From assembly GCF_937616625.2 (NCBI RefSeq), contig NC_065572.1, positions 53,059,653 to 53,123,652 on the forward strand: 64,000 nucleotides of DNA, given 5' to 3'. The first letter of the stretch is position 1; every line of letters begins with the position of its first letter. This stretch comes from Mercurialis annua. Taxonomy: Eukaryota; Streptophyta; Magnoliopsida; Malpighiales; Euphorbiaceae. The notes beneath the pieces are model-generated. The model searched no databases, had not been told where the DNA came from, and saw nothing but the letters and a program-made list of their open reading frames with translations. Both the position numbers and the translations under genes were made by a program. Below are positions 23,713 to 36,088 of this stretch, piece by piece.

Positions 23713-23718
23713 TATAAA
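23713..23718 (+). promoter_or_regulatory. TATA box of LTR-A
   Basis: TTTTATAAACTT sits downstream of the palindrome cassette and upstream of a CT-rich leader, as in the related LTRs. A donor-like TTCG/GTAGTG follows at 23916 but is weaker than in the other copies. Confidence 0.55.
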
Positions 23719-24901
23719 CTTAGATCGTTTTGCACGCATCCACTCCATTTTCCTTCGCTCTTGACTGTTCGATAAACGATTCATACCTTATTCAACTTCT
23801 CTCTTCAATTTCTATCGTATACTTCGTATCATGGTTTAATCTATCCATATTATCGGTTCTAATAGCGTTACTATCTCACCTATAATCTAGAATCGTGATT
23901 ACCTCATTTGTTTCGGTAGTGTTTCTTTGCCTTCGTTTATTGGTACATACATTTTTCACCTCATTGTGTTAAATTGATTTTGGTTGTAATGATAATTACC
24001 TACTGTTTTGATGAGTTTTAGTGGTTGTCCATATGTGTTTGATTAGATCTATGTGATTTATAGATGTTATATCATGCTATAGTTTATTATTGATTCGATT
24101 AGCGTTATAGTTTGTTAAAGTTGTTTTCATGATTCATTGTGATGTATAGTTACTATTTTGGCTATTGATTTGTTGTTTATAAATGTTTTGGTATAGGATA
24201 ACATGATTGAGAAATGTGTATTCATGTTATGGTTGATTGTTGGATCATATGTTGAATTGTTTATTCGTTTTCGGCTATGCATGTTGGATATCAATTAGAA
24301 GGTGTTGTTGGATGGTTAGGGTTGTTCATACTCAATAATTCATGTTGATATTGATTATGGTATATTGTTGTTCATTCATGATAGGTTATTTATGAGTTAT
24401 GGGAATTATGAGTTAAATTGTCATATCTTGATTTGATCGATAAGCATGTTTGTTAGTTGTTTGTTTTAAATCTGAAAATATAATTAGTTTATGGCATACA
24501 ATCTGAGTTGGATTCATTTAATGTCATAGAATGCTTGTGTTGATGTTGGCTTTTTGAGCAAATTTGGCTAAGTGTTAAGCATGTTGTTTTTTTTGTCAAT
24601 CAACCAAAAGAGCAATTATATTGCAAAAGAGGCCCGGTTACAACAAGCCTAGCTGGGCAACAAGCAGCTAACAAACCAACTACAACCTCTGAAAAAAGCA
24701 GACAAACAAGCAAACAACTAGAGCACCTGAACTGTAGAAGCAGCCAAACAACTAACTCAACTTACTCCTGACATCATTTGTAATTCTAGCACAGATATGA
24801 TCACAACTCTGCACTTTCTAGTTAAAAACAGTATCATTCCTAGCTCTCCATATGTGATAGACTATGGCATTAAACCATAATCTTCTGGTTTTAGCTCTAA
24901 C

Positions 24902-27900
24902 TTATTTTCCCTTAGCTCTTTTTTCCAGGTGGCTAACTTCTCTTCTCCAACTAAACTTCTGTCTAGTTTCATTTGAATTCCTTAGAGACTTTTCCCAAAC
25001 ATCAGAGTAAAACTTGCAATCAAAAAATAGATGCTCTATACTTTCAGTCTGTGAATTGCAAAGAGGGCACACATTAGTAGGGACAACTCCCCATCTCAGA
25101 AGCTTATCTTTTGTATTAAGTCTTCCCATGATTGCCAGCCAAGTAACCAAAGAGTGTCTGGGGATCATGCCAGCAAACCAAACAATACTGTGCCAAGAGA
25201 CTTTGCTTTGCTCATGGATTAAACTTCTCCAGGCACTATTCACTGTGAACACACCATTAGCTTTTCCTTTCCATATGATACTGTCTGGAACATCTGCTTT
25301 CACACTAATATTGTCTTCAATGAATTTCCAGGCATTTAAGGTAGTATCATCCATTGGGTCTGGGTGCACCCATTTGTAACCTCTCCATAAGTTAGCTACT
25401 TTAGCCATCTTAGGAATATCAGCATCCTTCAAGTTAATATCAAGATATCTGTCTTTAATTGATCTACTATTCAACCAGGGATCACACCAGAAAGTAAAGG
25501 ATTTCCCATCTCCCAAGTCATACTGGAACAAATGCTTGACTGAATCCCTAATTTTCAAAATCTGTCTCCATACCCAGGAGTATTCATATGGTTTGTCAAT
25601 ACCCCAAAAGTTGAGTCTCTTTAACTTGTTAGCAGACACCCAAGAAGCCCATAATGTAGCTCTTTGAGAGATGATTCCCCAAATATGCTTGACTAAGGCA
25701 GCTTTATTCCACAAAAGAACTGATTTTATACCTAGACCACCTGAGTCTTTACTGCTACAAACTCTTTTCCAGTTTACCAGGCCATTTTTCTTGTTTGAGT
25801 TATTATTACTCCACAAAAAATTCCTGTAGGCTTTCTCAACACCTTTTATCACTGCTTTAGGTAACATGAAGACTCAACACCAGTACACTTGCATGCTCAG
25901 CAGGACTGAATTGATGAGCTGGAGTCTCCCAACATAGGAAAGGCTTTTGGAAGACCAGGAGTTCACTCTGCTTGTAATCCTCTGAATAAGGCTCTCACAG
26001 TGATCCTTAGTAAGTCTAGTGGTGATCAAAGGCAGCCCCAAGTATTTAACTGGGAAGCAACCCTCTTGAAACCCAATAATTCTCAGAATTTCATTCTTTA
26101 CATGCAGAGATACACCATTAAACAAGATTGTACTCTTCTGATGATTTGGGGATAAGCTAGAGACTTTTGAGAAGGTGATGAGGGAGTCTTTAACAATTTG
26201 GATTGACTTGCTATCTCCATTGCTGAAGATGAACATACCGTCAACAAAACACAGGTGATTTAAATTGATGGACTTGCAGCTCTTGTGTAAGCTAAATCCA
26301 GAACCTGCTTTAGTATTCCTCTTCATTAACCTGGAAAAATATTCCATGCACAAAACAAACAGTAAGGGAGAAACATGATCACCTTGTCTAAGGCCTTCTC
26401 CACCTGCAAAATAACATGTAATCTCACCATTTACCATGATAGAAAATATTGAGGTTCTTATACAAGTCATGACCAGGTTGATGAACTTGTCAGAAAATCT
26501 CATACCTATCAGGACTTCTTCTATAAAATCCCACTCCAAAAAGTTATAAGCTTTCTGAATATCAACTTTTATTGCACAGCTATTGCCTTTCCCTCTATGA
26601 TAATTTCTCACCACTTTATTAGCTAGAAGGATATTGTCCACAATGCATCTACCATGCACAAAAGCTAACTGACAGGGATCAATGATCTTGTTTAACACAT
26701 TACTGATTCTCTTGGCAATAATCTTTGAAATCCCTTCGTATATCACATAACACAAGCTATTGGTCCATAATCCCCAATAGACTCGGGGCAATTCACTTTA
26801 GGGATTAAAGTGATGACTGCAGAATTAGCTTGTCTGAGCATACTGCCATTGGAGAAGAATTCCAAGATGGCCTTAGTTACTTCCTCTCCCACAGTACTTC
26901 GGGCTTTCTTGAAAACGCACTGGTGTATCCATCAGGCCCAGGAGTCTTATCTTCATTAATGGAGAAAATAACAGCTTTAACTTCTTTTGGGGAAACCTCT
27001 TTAGCAAGCTCAGCTCTATCTGAATCATCAAGAACTATACCCTCCATAAGTAACAATGAATCAACATGGTTCCAATTATTAGATCTTGTACCAATGAAAG
27101 CCTCAAAATGCCTGATAATTTCATCCTTTATTCTGTCAGAATTAGTACAAATGCTACCATCATTGAGCTTCTACATATTGATCTTTTTCCTAGCCTGTCT
27201 TTGCAGCAAACTCTTATGAAAGAATTTGGAATTAAGATCCCCCAACTTAATCCAATTGGCTCTGGATTTTTGTCTCAAAATGCTTTCTTCCCTAGACATC
27301 AACTTAAAGAGATGAATACTGACTGCTCTCTCCTCTTCATGCAGATGTTCATTAAAGGGATCTTTAATTAAATTTGATTGCAACTTCTCAAGTAAACTTT
27401 TGGCATTATTTACTTTAGAAGTGATATCACTAAACACTCTTCTATTTAGAGGTCTCAACTCTTTCCTTAGATCTTTTAGCTTCTGATAAACCTGAAACAT
27501 CTTAGATCCACTAACATTTTTGCTCTAGGCATTGCCAACAATCTCTTGAAAATCATTGTGCCTGCACCACATATTAAAAAATCTAAAAGGACTCTTCCTT
27601 GTATTGCTTCCATCCCATGTTCTAACCACCAAAGGGGAATGATCAGAGATACCAGTATTCAAAGCCTCACAATAAGAATCCATCCACTTACTTAACCATA
27701 ATTCATTGGCAAAGCACCAATCCAGCTTCCTCCATATCCTATTGCCGCCTCTTTGATTATTACACCAAGTGAAATGACTACCCTGCTTTTTAAGCTCATT
27801 CACATTAGACTGGATAGCCCAATTCCTGAACTCATTACTTGCATGAATATCAATAGCATTACCTCCCATTCTGTCATTATTTGACATCACAACATTGAAA

Positions 27901-28320
27901 TCAGATACTATGATCCACTTATCACTTATAGACTGACTAATGGACTTAAGCTTCTCCCATAACTCCACTCTCTACTCAGCTATATAAGAGCCAGAAACCA
28001 CTGTGCAGATGAACTCCAAACTCTCCCATCAGAAATTTGAAATGGATAAATTGGTTATGAATAACCAGAGAATAACTAGACACAACTACTGAATTGAACA
28101 AAATCCAGATCCTTCCCATAGATGAGAAGGAGTAATTATGAATGATATCCCATCCAGGAAACTTATTCTTAAAAGAATTCCAAATCTTATCAAAATTGTT
28201 ACTATTTACTCTAGTTTCTAGTAGACCAATCACACACAACTTATTGGACTTAATCAGAGAACAGGCCTCTGATTGCTTGAGGGCCAAATTGATCCCTCTA
28301 ATATTCCAACACCCAATCAT
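24902..28320 (-). pseudogene. LINE-1 ORF2 (endonuclease, RT, zf-RVT)
   Basis: It would nick target DNA and prime reverse transcription there. The apurinic-type endonuclease begins MIGCWNIRG at 28320 and ends near SDHSPLVV (about 27650-27627). RT follows with DKTPGPDG (about 26950-26927), FVHGRCIVDN (about 26660-26630) and GLRQGDHVSPLLFVLC (about 26393-26345). A zf-RVT domain with CPLCNSQTESIEHLFFDC lies near 25072-25019. The RT catalytic FADD reads FVDG (about 26252-26241), so the active site is lost. In-frame stops at 27525-27527 and 27171-27173 and frameshifts near 27975, 26890, 26790 and 25870 add to the damage. Confidence 0.93.
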
Positions 28321-28460
28321 CTAATTAATATTTGGTGGCTTAGCGGGTCTCAACCTACTCTCACCTATAACATCAATTTTCAAGTTACTACCACCTTTAT
28401 ATTCATTAGAAATCATCAATTTTTCAGTTCCAATAACCAAAGAATTAAAAGGATTATGAG

Positions 28461-29601
28461 TCACCTCAATGCTGGCTTTTTTTTAGGAACCTCATTCCTC
28501 TGAATTCCAATAATCTGCTCCTCAATCACAGGATCAGTCAGGGCCTTATCTTTCATCACACTTTCCTTCTGAACAACTCTGCAAAATTTCTTAAGCGTGC
28601 CCCATCCTCTTACACTTATCACAGAAAATAGGTTTCCAATCAACACTATCCTCTATTTAAAAAATTCCCAAGTTCATCCATCATGTCCACACAATCTGGA
28701 TAACAACCTAATACATCCATTTCAACCAAAATCCTAGCATATCCAGTGTTGTTCTGTTAATGGTACATTGATCACAAAACATGGGAGTTCCACAAAGACT
28801 TCCAATTCTACTTAGTATTTCGGGAGACCAAAACTCCCAAGGTAAGCCTGGCAACTGGATCCAAATAGGGACTGTTTTGATCTCTGAAGGGTCCATTATC
28901 ATTCTAGGGTGCCACTTTTTAAGCAGAAGAGGTTTTCTGATCAAAAGTGAAAGGACCTGAACCTAAGACCTTCTTACAGTGTTCCTCAGTTTTGAAATCA
29001 AAGAGAAACATTGATGCATTGATTTTAATCACATTGGTAAGACCATAGTTTCCCCATCTATTCTTAACAAATGCAGATATTCTTTCAAATTTTGGAAACA
29101 TACCTAACACACAGCCAACTAGAGCATTCCTCCATTTATCTTCTTCTTTAACAGTTTCCTTCGAGTTGAAGGTCACAAATCGTTCACCATCCTTAATAGA
29201 AGGAGGTATGTACTTCAGTTCACTATCAGCATCTCTTATCATGTTATCAGTCAAGAGCGAGCTCCAATTCCTCACTCCATTATTCTCACCATTAACATTC
29301 TTGTTAATCTTCTCAGCATCATCACTGATAATCTCATCTGTAATCTCTTCTACTTCGTTATTCACCTCAATGTTCAATTTAGGGTTTGATATACTCCCAA
29401 ATCCTTAATTTCCTGAACAAATCCCAATTGTTCAAGCGAACTCGATGATTTTGGATCTAGATTAAAATTCAAGTTACTCACTACCACATCAGACTCATTC
29501 AAGAATTGTTTTTTAGGAGAACTAACCTTTTCAGCGGCTCTCTTCCTCGCCATTAGGGCAGGAACGTGAGCTTTTAACGATAATCGTTTTTTAGGATGCA
29601 T
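28461..29601 (-). pseudogene. LINE-1 ORF1 (DUF4283 and CCHC zinc knuckle)
   Basis: ORF1 proteins of plant L1 elements bind element RNA. The reading starts at M29601, with a basic N-terminus (KKRLSLKAHVPALMARKRAAEK). The middle part has the DUF4283-like stretch ALVGCVLGMFPKFERISAFV...SMFLFDF (about 29128-28985), continuing KPLLLKKWHPRM (about 28935-28900) and VPIWIQLPGLPWEFW (about 28870-28825). A CCHC-type FC-KC relic lies near 28640-28600. The frame changes at about 29375, 28930 and 28700, so at least three indels disrupt it. Confidence 0.85.
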
Positions 29602-30002
29602 TCAGAGGAGGAGAGGGGAAGAAAAAAGTTTACTCTTTAAAGCAAATTTTATTGTTTGTTAAGCATGTTGTTATAAGTGGATTGTTGGTTTATTAAGCTA
29701 TATTGAGTTCCATTGATTTCAAATGATTATTGATTTTATTTAAAGGCTTTTCAGACTATTTAAACTTTGGTTTATACTTAGACTTGGATCGCCCGACATG
29801 TGAGATTAAGCTTGTAATTGTGGTAACTCGGCTAACTCACTACTTTGGAATTTTTACTTGAATTTAATAATCTGAACTAAGTTATGTAAGTATTTCGGAT
29901 TATGTTTTCAAGCAGGAACTCAATTAGGCATAACTTGTTATTTGACTCTGTTGTGTATGAATTCTATACTTTGGCTTATATGTTGGCTTGTAGTTTGAGA
30001 TA

Positions 30003-31636
30003 CTAGTTGCAATAACCTTAAAAGGATTAGGATATTGGATCGTGCCACGAGTCCTAAATTATGGAATTTGGGTCAAATAGGCCGGGAATGAGACTCAACT
30101 TAAAAAGTATAAATGGAATAAGAGGATTAATCGGATCACGAAATAATAATTTGAAGTAGAAATTATTATTCGTTAAAGCAATTATTAGAGGGACTAAGTG
30201 AAAGCTAAGAAAATAGATATTAAATAAAATAGAAGTCCCGAGCTAATAATTTTCTCGACAACGTTCGTGAAATGTTATTAAGAATTAATCGAAAAAGAAT
30301 TTCCAAAAGTTAAGCACGACGGTAAATTGAGAAGTTAAGCTAAAGCGTAAATTAGTCGTTTCGAGCTAAAATGGACTTTTAGCCATATTGAGCCAAAGTG
30401 GACCTTTAGCTAATGACTTATCAAGTACGGGAATGAATTTTTATTCATTTTACTTACTATAAGTAATTAAAAAAAGAAAGGATTTCCGGGAATCGATTTG
30501 AGAATCAAGCAAGACGGGAAGTCGTTTTGAGAGTTAAGCACCTCAGTTAATCGATTGAGTTAAAATATAAATTCACCGAGATTAAGTGGACTTTTTCCCC
30601 CTTGAATGATGTCACTAACTTCTTCACTAAGGGTTTGATTTAAGATATCCCTCTCATTAGTCTTAAGAAAGGAAAAAGAAAGAAAAGAAAAAAAAAGATG
30701 GTGAAGCTTTCTCCTTCTTCTTGGCCGAACTATCTCCTCTCCATGGCCAAGGGATTTCTTCATAAACGTCTTTAAATTTGATGCAAATCACTACTAAGAA
30801 CAAAGGTAGTTGAGGTAAGGTGTTCAATTAAAGGTTTTTATGGTTTAATTTGGAGTAATTTGGATTAGAAAAGTTAGGGTTTATAGCATTGATTTGGGGT
30901 TTTTGTGTTAATGATCATGTAATGTGTTGATAAGTATAAGAAACTTATTTAAGAGATGGAATGATTTGATTTATGGAATGGATTGGAATAAGGGAATAGA
31001 TTGGATTGTGATAAGATAAGCTAAAGTTTAGGGTTTCAGTCGGAAAGTTATGCATGGATGTATATGAACGAATAAATTGAAAGCAAAGTTTGAATGTTTT
31101 AATTAGTACTCATTTGTAAACTTATGAACTCACTCAGTGTCAACTGACCCCCCCCCATAGTATTTTCTTTTCAGGAGTATAATCTGTGGATACGACGAAC
31201 TTCTACCTTATTCCAGAAATCTTATATATAGAAAGAAGGAGTCAACCAGTAGTGTTGCAGTAGTCGGGCCCTAATGTGTATAAGTAGTTGGACAAACGGC
31301 TTGCATGTTTTATTCATACTCTAATATATATAAAAGATTTTGAAAACTGAATTTTAAACCGTTTGTGATAATACGGAACGAGCTATGCTAGAATGTGAGA
31401 CATCGCATTATAAGACCCAGGTTCCTATTTAACATTTTCAAAAATTGAATAGACGTTCGTAAACGTCAAGCTTTGAAAAGCTTTAATGAAAACGTTTTAT
31501 GAATGAATAAGTTAATCGATCAATTGAAGGTTTGCAAAAAATTATAACGTTTTTAAGGCTTGCTACGGGTTTCGGAATTACCATTCTCATTCCCTAGCGT
31601 CGATCTCGACTCGAGATTTCAGGTCGTGACACTAGT
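30003..31636 (+). mobile_element. Solo gypsy LTR (1624 bp) with TSD CTAGT
   Basis: The LTR is 30008-31631, from TGCAATAACC to GGTCGTGACA, flanked by CTAGT at 30003-30007 and 31632-31636. It keeps the family layout: the early CGTGCCACGAGTC block, an ACTCACTCAGTGTCAACTGACCC module at about 31127-31150 and the AGGCTTGCTACGGG terminus. A good donor GAG/GTAAGG is at 30815 and the acceptor TTTCAG/G ends at 31174, a predicted 360-base intron. It lacks palindrome arrays. It probably arose by LTR-LTR recombination after insertion into LTR-A. Confidence 0.92.
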
Positions 31637-31899
31637 CCTATGTGATGTCTAGTATTCTTACAGTTAGGGTTCTTTGTTTTTAGACCCGTCGTCTGCTCGT
31701 GCTTCGGAGTCGAAGCATATCTAGTTGCTTGCCAGGTTTTCATGTGGATTCGCAAGCAGTGAGTTTATGTTTCTATTTACCGCTTTATTAAATAAATTGT
31801 GTATTTTATTATATAAATGTTTTCATACTGGTTTTCGAATCATTGTAAATCTGGATTGGAATGAGCTACTTGATGGGTATCATAGAGACTGCGTGCACC

Positions 31900-32010
31900 A
31901 GTAAGTACTTTGGGTTTGGCAGACAATCGTCTAGCCTACTTTGGGATTGATGAGGATTTATTCCCGTCTACTTTGGGTTTCAATGTTGATTCGTCACACC
32001 TACTTTGGAT
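31900..32010 (+). repeat. CTACTTTGGG(T/A)TT repeats in LTR-A
   Basis: About five imperfect copies of TACTTTGGG(T/A)TT spaced 20-40 bases apart lie in the part of LTR-A that is variable between family members. Confidence 0.65.
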
Positions 32011-32036
32011 TTCATTTCAATACTGATTCCATAATG

Positions 32037-32147
<111 letters not shown>

Positions 32148-32201
32148 TATGAGAGGGTTTTATGGTTTTAAAGGTTTTCACTTAATAAATGTAAATAGTA
32201 G

Positions 32202-32664
32202 TGATGGTTCCGGTGATGCTGGATCCGGTCTTGATGTGGTCGGTCTGAGTGTGATCTTCAATCTACACAGAAAAGATAGGTTAGAAGGATTCAAGCCGGT
32301 GTTGGCTCGAACACCCTCTGATGCCTAAGTCAGATAGACTGAATTTATAAGAGTTTGGAGTGAAGATAAGTAATTAGAGGTCCTTTACCTGACCTAGGTC
32401 CATTAATATATAGTAGATAGTCATTGCATTGTAGTATGAGTCTTGTTACTGATTTGAGTTCATCTTCTTGTTAAGATTAGGTAAAATCCGTCCTAATCCC
32501 TTATTTCACGGGATAAGGGCGTTATCTGGTCTTCTGGTAACGCTGCGTACTGAGTCAGTGACTTTGGACTTGTCTCTGAGTCAGTGACTTCGGGCTTGTC
32601 TCTGAGTCGGTGACCAACGCCACCTGTGTGGGTCTTATGTACTATTCTAGTGGTGTATCCATCA
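32202..32664 (-). repeat. 3' LTR of the non-autonomous element
   Basis: It is paired with 35626-36088. Both contain a 27-base direct repeat (GAGTCAGTGACTT(T/C)GG(A/G)CTTGTCTCT) near 32550-32610 and the GGATAAGGGCGTTATCTGG block. Confidence 0.92.
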
Positions 32665-32871
32665 TTAGTCCCTCCCAACAAGAATATTTATATCAAGCAT
32701 TTATGTTTGTTTCATTGTTTCTGTGGATTATGTCTCTGACCTTTTGTCTTGTATTTTGAAACGTTGCTTTCTTCGCGTTGTGTCTTCTTATCGAGCTTTC
32801 CTTAGGCTCGGCCCACTTCATTCTTTGTTTTGTTTTACATGGTACATTTTTGTTTTCTCCTTTATTGCAGA

Positions 32872-33310
32872 GATGGGTGATGTTTTTCTTGATGACTTGA
32901 CTCTCTCTTTTGATGATAATGATGATGATGTGATTGACGAGTTTAAACTTGTATTAGCCTCTTTGCCTTCTGAATCTATTATCAAGACGGAGAAATCCTC
33001 TGATGGGCCGCCTCCTCTTTATTCCGGGAAGAAAGCTCGGGACCTTTGTGATTGGACAAGGCAAGGATTTGCGAAGCGGTTGAAGAAGAGCATGCTTCTT
33101 ATGAAGGTGTGTTGCTTTTTCTTTATCTATAAAGAATCAAATTGTTGACTATGTCATGCGTCTGTGTCATAAGTCTGCGACTAGCTTCTACTGGAGACAT
33201 CAAAAAATGCTAAAGTTTGAAGATTCTCCTGATAAAGAGAAACTCAATGCGTTTAATGTTGTTAGTGCAGAGGAGGGAGCGACCCTTCCAGAGGAGAACA
33301 TCGTCTAGGA
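32872..33310 (+). pseudogene. Exon-like coding stretch inside the non-autonomous element, unknown product
   Basis: After TTTATTGCAG there is an open stretch starting MGDVFLDDLTLSFDDNDDD. It is acidic, then has a mixed segment with GPPPLYSGKKARDLCDWTRQGF, and closes at AAG/GTGTGT (about 33106), a donor-like context. A second open stretch (about 33138-33305) reads VDYVMRLCHKSATSFYWRHQKML and stops at TAG 33307. The pattern of open segments bounded by AG and GT resembles captured exons, antisense to the element. I do not recognise the family; it could equally be a degenerate element protein. Confidence 0.4.
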
Positions 33311-33764
33311 TCGTAGCCTTTTTACTCCGTGATTGTGTAGAGTATTCTCCGAGAGAGGAGAAATCGTTTGTTCCCGACACTGTCAGTCCAAAGGTGGGGG
33401 CGACCCTTCTAGAGGATGTGTGGTTTAGACCGTGTGTTTGGTCTTCCGTTTTTAGCTAGCTTTTGAATATTCTTTATGCTGCCTCGTGGGACAACACTTC
33501 TCTTGTTCTTTCATTTTGGGGCTCTTATGTTGATTAGAACCGGCCTCTTTATTTCAGAACAATTTTCATGTTTTACGGATCAGTTGGTCTACATCCTTCC
33601 TCTGGTTTTGTTGGCGCTGTCATGGAGCCTTCTCGTGGAGATGGCGCAGAGAAGAGTCTCAGTCCTCCCGTCGAAGTCCTAGAGAAAGAATACAATACTC
33701 AATGTAACGAGGTACTTTTACCTCCTTTGGGACTATTGACTGCGTCTGCCGTACTTCGAGTAAA

Positions 33765-34030
33765 ATGGTTCTTTTAGTGGTGCTGTCATTCTAGTAGAAT
33801 AGTCCTTTAGGTGGGATGGTTCTTTCAACGGGGTGATCCTTCGAGTGGAAATACCTCTCCGGTGGAAATGTTCTTCTAGTAGAATAATGCTTTGAGTGGG
33901 ACGGTTCTTTCAATGGAGCAATCCTTCGGGTGGGATGGCTTTCTGGTGGAGTTGTCCTTCTATAAATAGTCCTTCAAGTGGGACGGTTCTTTTGATGGAG
34001 CAATCCTTCAATGAATCGGGTATTGTGGTA
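33765..34030. repeat. Minisatellite with GTGGGACGGTTCTTTCAATGG-type units
   Basis: Irregular repeats combining GTGGGA(C/T)GGTTCTTT, GGAGCAATCCTTC and TTCTAGTAGAAT segments, roughly 20-60 bases per period, inside the non-autonomous element. Confidence 0.65.
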
Positions 34031-34419
34031 CATTAGTCGTCTGCCTTTGATGTGCTTTGGTTTCGATCTTTGTATGGTGCCTTAAATGGTTCTGCTTGGT
34101 TATCTGCCTCTGGTACACTTTGACTCTAACGAATGTCTTTTTTTTAAACTGTCCCAGAACTTGGTTGGGCGAGTTGTGAATTTTGGATTTCTACTTCTAT
34201 TGCTGCATGTTCGTTAGTATTCTTCTACATAATGTTTCATTTTTAATTGAATGGATAGTCTATATACCTTCAACGTCTTTTACGGCAATGATGTTGTTCT
34301 TTCTTTTGCGAGTGGAGATGAAGCCTTTTCTTCGTGTTCAGTTGTTTTGCTTTTGTTTGGCCTACTTCTCGGGCGATTCCACTCTACATTTGAGTCTAGA
34401 GTATACCTCGATCAGTTGT

Positions 34420-34995
34420 TTCCCTAACACCTCTATGTCTGCGTCTAAGATTACTCATCCATCTGTGCCTGCACCTGGGACTACTCGTCCATCTGTATTT
34501 GGGACTATTCTTCCATCGATTGTTAATTGTTGTGTATTTTTATATAGGATCGTTATTTTTCTTGTTGTACGTCTTTTTCTTGAATTGTTTGTCCTCCATG
34601 TTTTGTCCCAGCAACTCTGCATCTGGGTTGTTCGTCCTCCGGTTGTTGTCCTTCTGCGTCTGGTTTGTTCGTCCTCCAGTTGTTTCCCCATCACCTCTGC
34701 ATCTAGGACTGTTCGTCCTCCAATTGTTGTCCCAGTACCTCTATGTCTGGGTTGTTCAGCCATTCTGTGTTTGGTTTGTTCATCCTACGATTGTTTCCCC
34801 TGCATCTCTGCGTCTGGGACCTGTGTCTATGCCTGGGACTTCGTCAATCTACATCTGTTCGTGGGATTATTTGTCCGTCGGTTCTTTTCATAACATCTCT
34901 GTGTCTACGCCTGGGATCTGCGTCTGCGCCTAGGATCTGCATCTATGCTTGGGACTTCGTCCATCTCATCTTCATTTGGGATCATTTGTCCTCCA
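34420..34995. repeat. Degenerate minisatellite, TCTGCGTCTGGGACT...TTCGTCCTCC units
   Basis: Units of about 35-60 bases share CTCTGC(G/A)TCTGGG, TGTTCGTCCTCCA and TTGTTGTCCC segments, repeated about a dozen times with rearrangement. ORFs of over 100 residues cross it in three frames on the plus strand and one on the minus strand. None has a domain. Confidence 0.75.
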
Positions 34996-35034
34996 ATTCA
35001 TTTTATTGGAGCATTTCTTCCTTCTATGACTGGT

Positions 35035-35140
35035 ACAATTGTTTCTCTTCCGAGTGTCACAGTAGTTTCTCTTCTGACTGTCACAGTGGTTTCTCTTCCG
35101 ACTGTCACAGTAGTTTGTGTTTCACAATGGTTTCTCTTCT
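35035..35140. repeat. 30-base tandem repeat, about four copies
   Basis: The unit GTTTCTCTTC(C/T)GA(G/C)TGTCACAGT(A/G) is repeated head to tail with few changes. Confidence 0.88.
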
Positions 35141-35602
35141 GAAATTCCATTAAGCATCATTTCAATCATTGCAAACTTCAGTAAAAATGATTCAACAAGT
35201 AAATTTTAACGCCAATATAATAAAGTAATGTTTTTTTTTTATTTCGTTACTTCAATATTTATAATTTAGTAGATCTATAATATCGATACAATTAAACATT
35301 ATCTTACAAGCATCATAAGATTGCCACTTTGAATACTAGTGATATAAAAGGAAATACTTATATGTTTGTTTTTGTATGTTGCACTGGTGTCTGCGTCTGG
35401 TGTACGGTAATTGTTCCTTCTATGACATAGAGAGATGAAGAAGTTTGGATGAACTAAACTTTCTTGATTCGACAGCTTCATATATTACTTTTGATAGCCA
35501 CTTATGCTCTGATTTGTTGATTTTCACTCGTGACTTCCAATCTTTCTTTATATGGTTGTCTATCACCGAGAACCAAAATTAAATTTATTCAAGAACGAAT
35601 TA

Positions 35603-35625
35603 TCGTTCCCACAGACGGCGCCAAA
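35603..35625 (-). other. PBS of the non-autonomous element
   Basis: On the minus strand TTTGGCGCCGTCTGTGGGAACGA follows the 5' LTR end directly. The TGGCGCC start is common among gypsy elements primed by tRNAs other than initiator Met. Confidence 0.7.
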
Positions 35626-36088
35626 TGATGGTTCTGGTGATGCTGGATCCAGTCTTGATGTGGCCGGTATAAGTGTGATCTTCAATCTACACATAAAAGA
35701 TAGGTTAGAAGGATTCGAGCCGATTTTGGCTCGAACACCCTCCGATGCCTAAGTCAGATAGACTGAATTCATAAGAGTTTGGAGTTAAGATAAGTAATTA
35801 AAGGTCCTTTACCTAACCTAGGTCCATTAATATATAATAGATAGTCATTGTGTTGTAGTATGAGTCTTATTACTGATTTGAGTTCATCTTCTTGTTAAGA
35901 TTAGATAAAATCCATCCTTATCACTGATTTCATGGGATAAGGGCGTTATCTGGTCTTCTGGTAACGCTGCGTACTGAGTCAGTGACTTTGGACTTGTCTC
36001 TGAGTCAGTGACTTCGGGCTTGTCTCTGACTCGGTGACCAACGCCACCTGTGTGGGTCTTGTGTACTATTCTGGTGCTATATTCATCA
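35626..36088 (-). repeat. 5' LTR of the non-autonomous element
   Basis: It is the same length and ends as the left LTR, with only scattered base differences, which argues for a fairly recent insertion. Confidence 0.92.

Larger units (their letters stand above)
24573..29672 (-). mobile_element. LINE-1: full-length L1-type LINE with 16-bp TSD
   Basis: It is inserted in LTR-A on the reverse strand. TGTTAAGCATGTTGTT occurs at 24573-24588 and again at 29657-29672 as target duplication. The element body is 24589-29656 (~5.07 kb) and ends, in its own sense, in a short A tail (T run at 24587-24594). ORF1 and ORF2 are both present but broken. A near-complete 5' end, a TSD of this length and a poly-A tail fit plant L1 retrotransposition. 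Confidence 0.95.

Noticed and set aside
34183..35153. Plus-strand ORFs up to 236 residues rich in Ser, Cys, Leu, Phe
   Set aside because: They cross tandem repeats in three frames at once and show no domain, so the openness comes from repeat composition.
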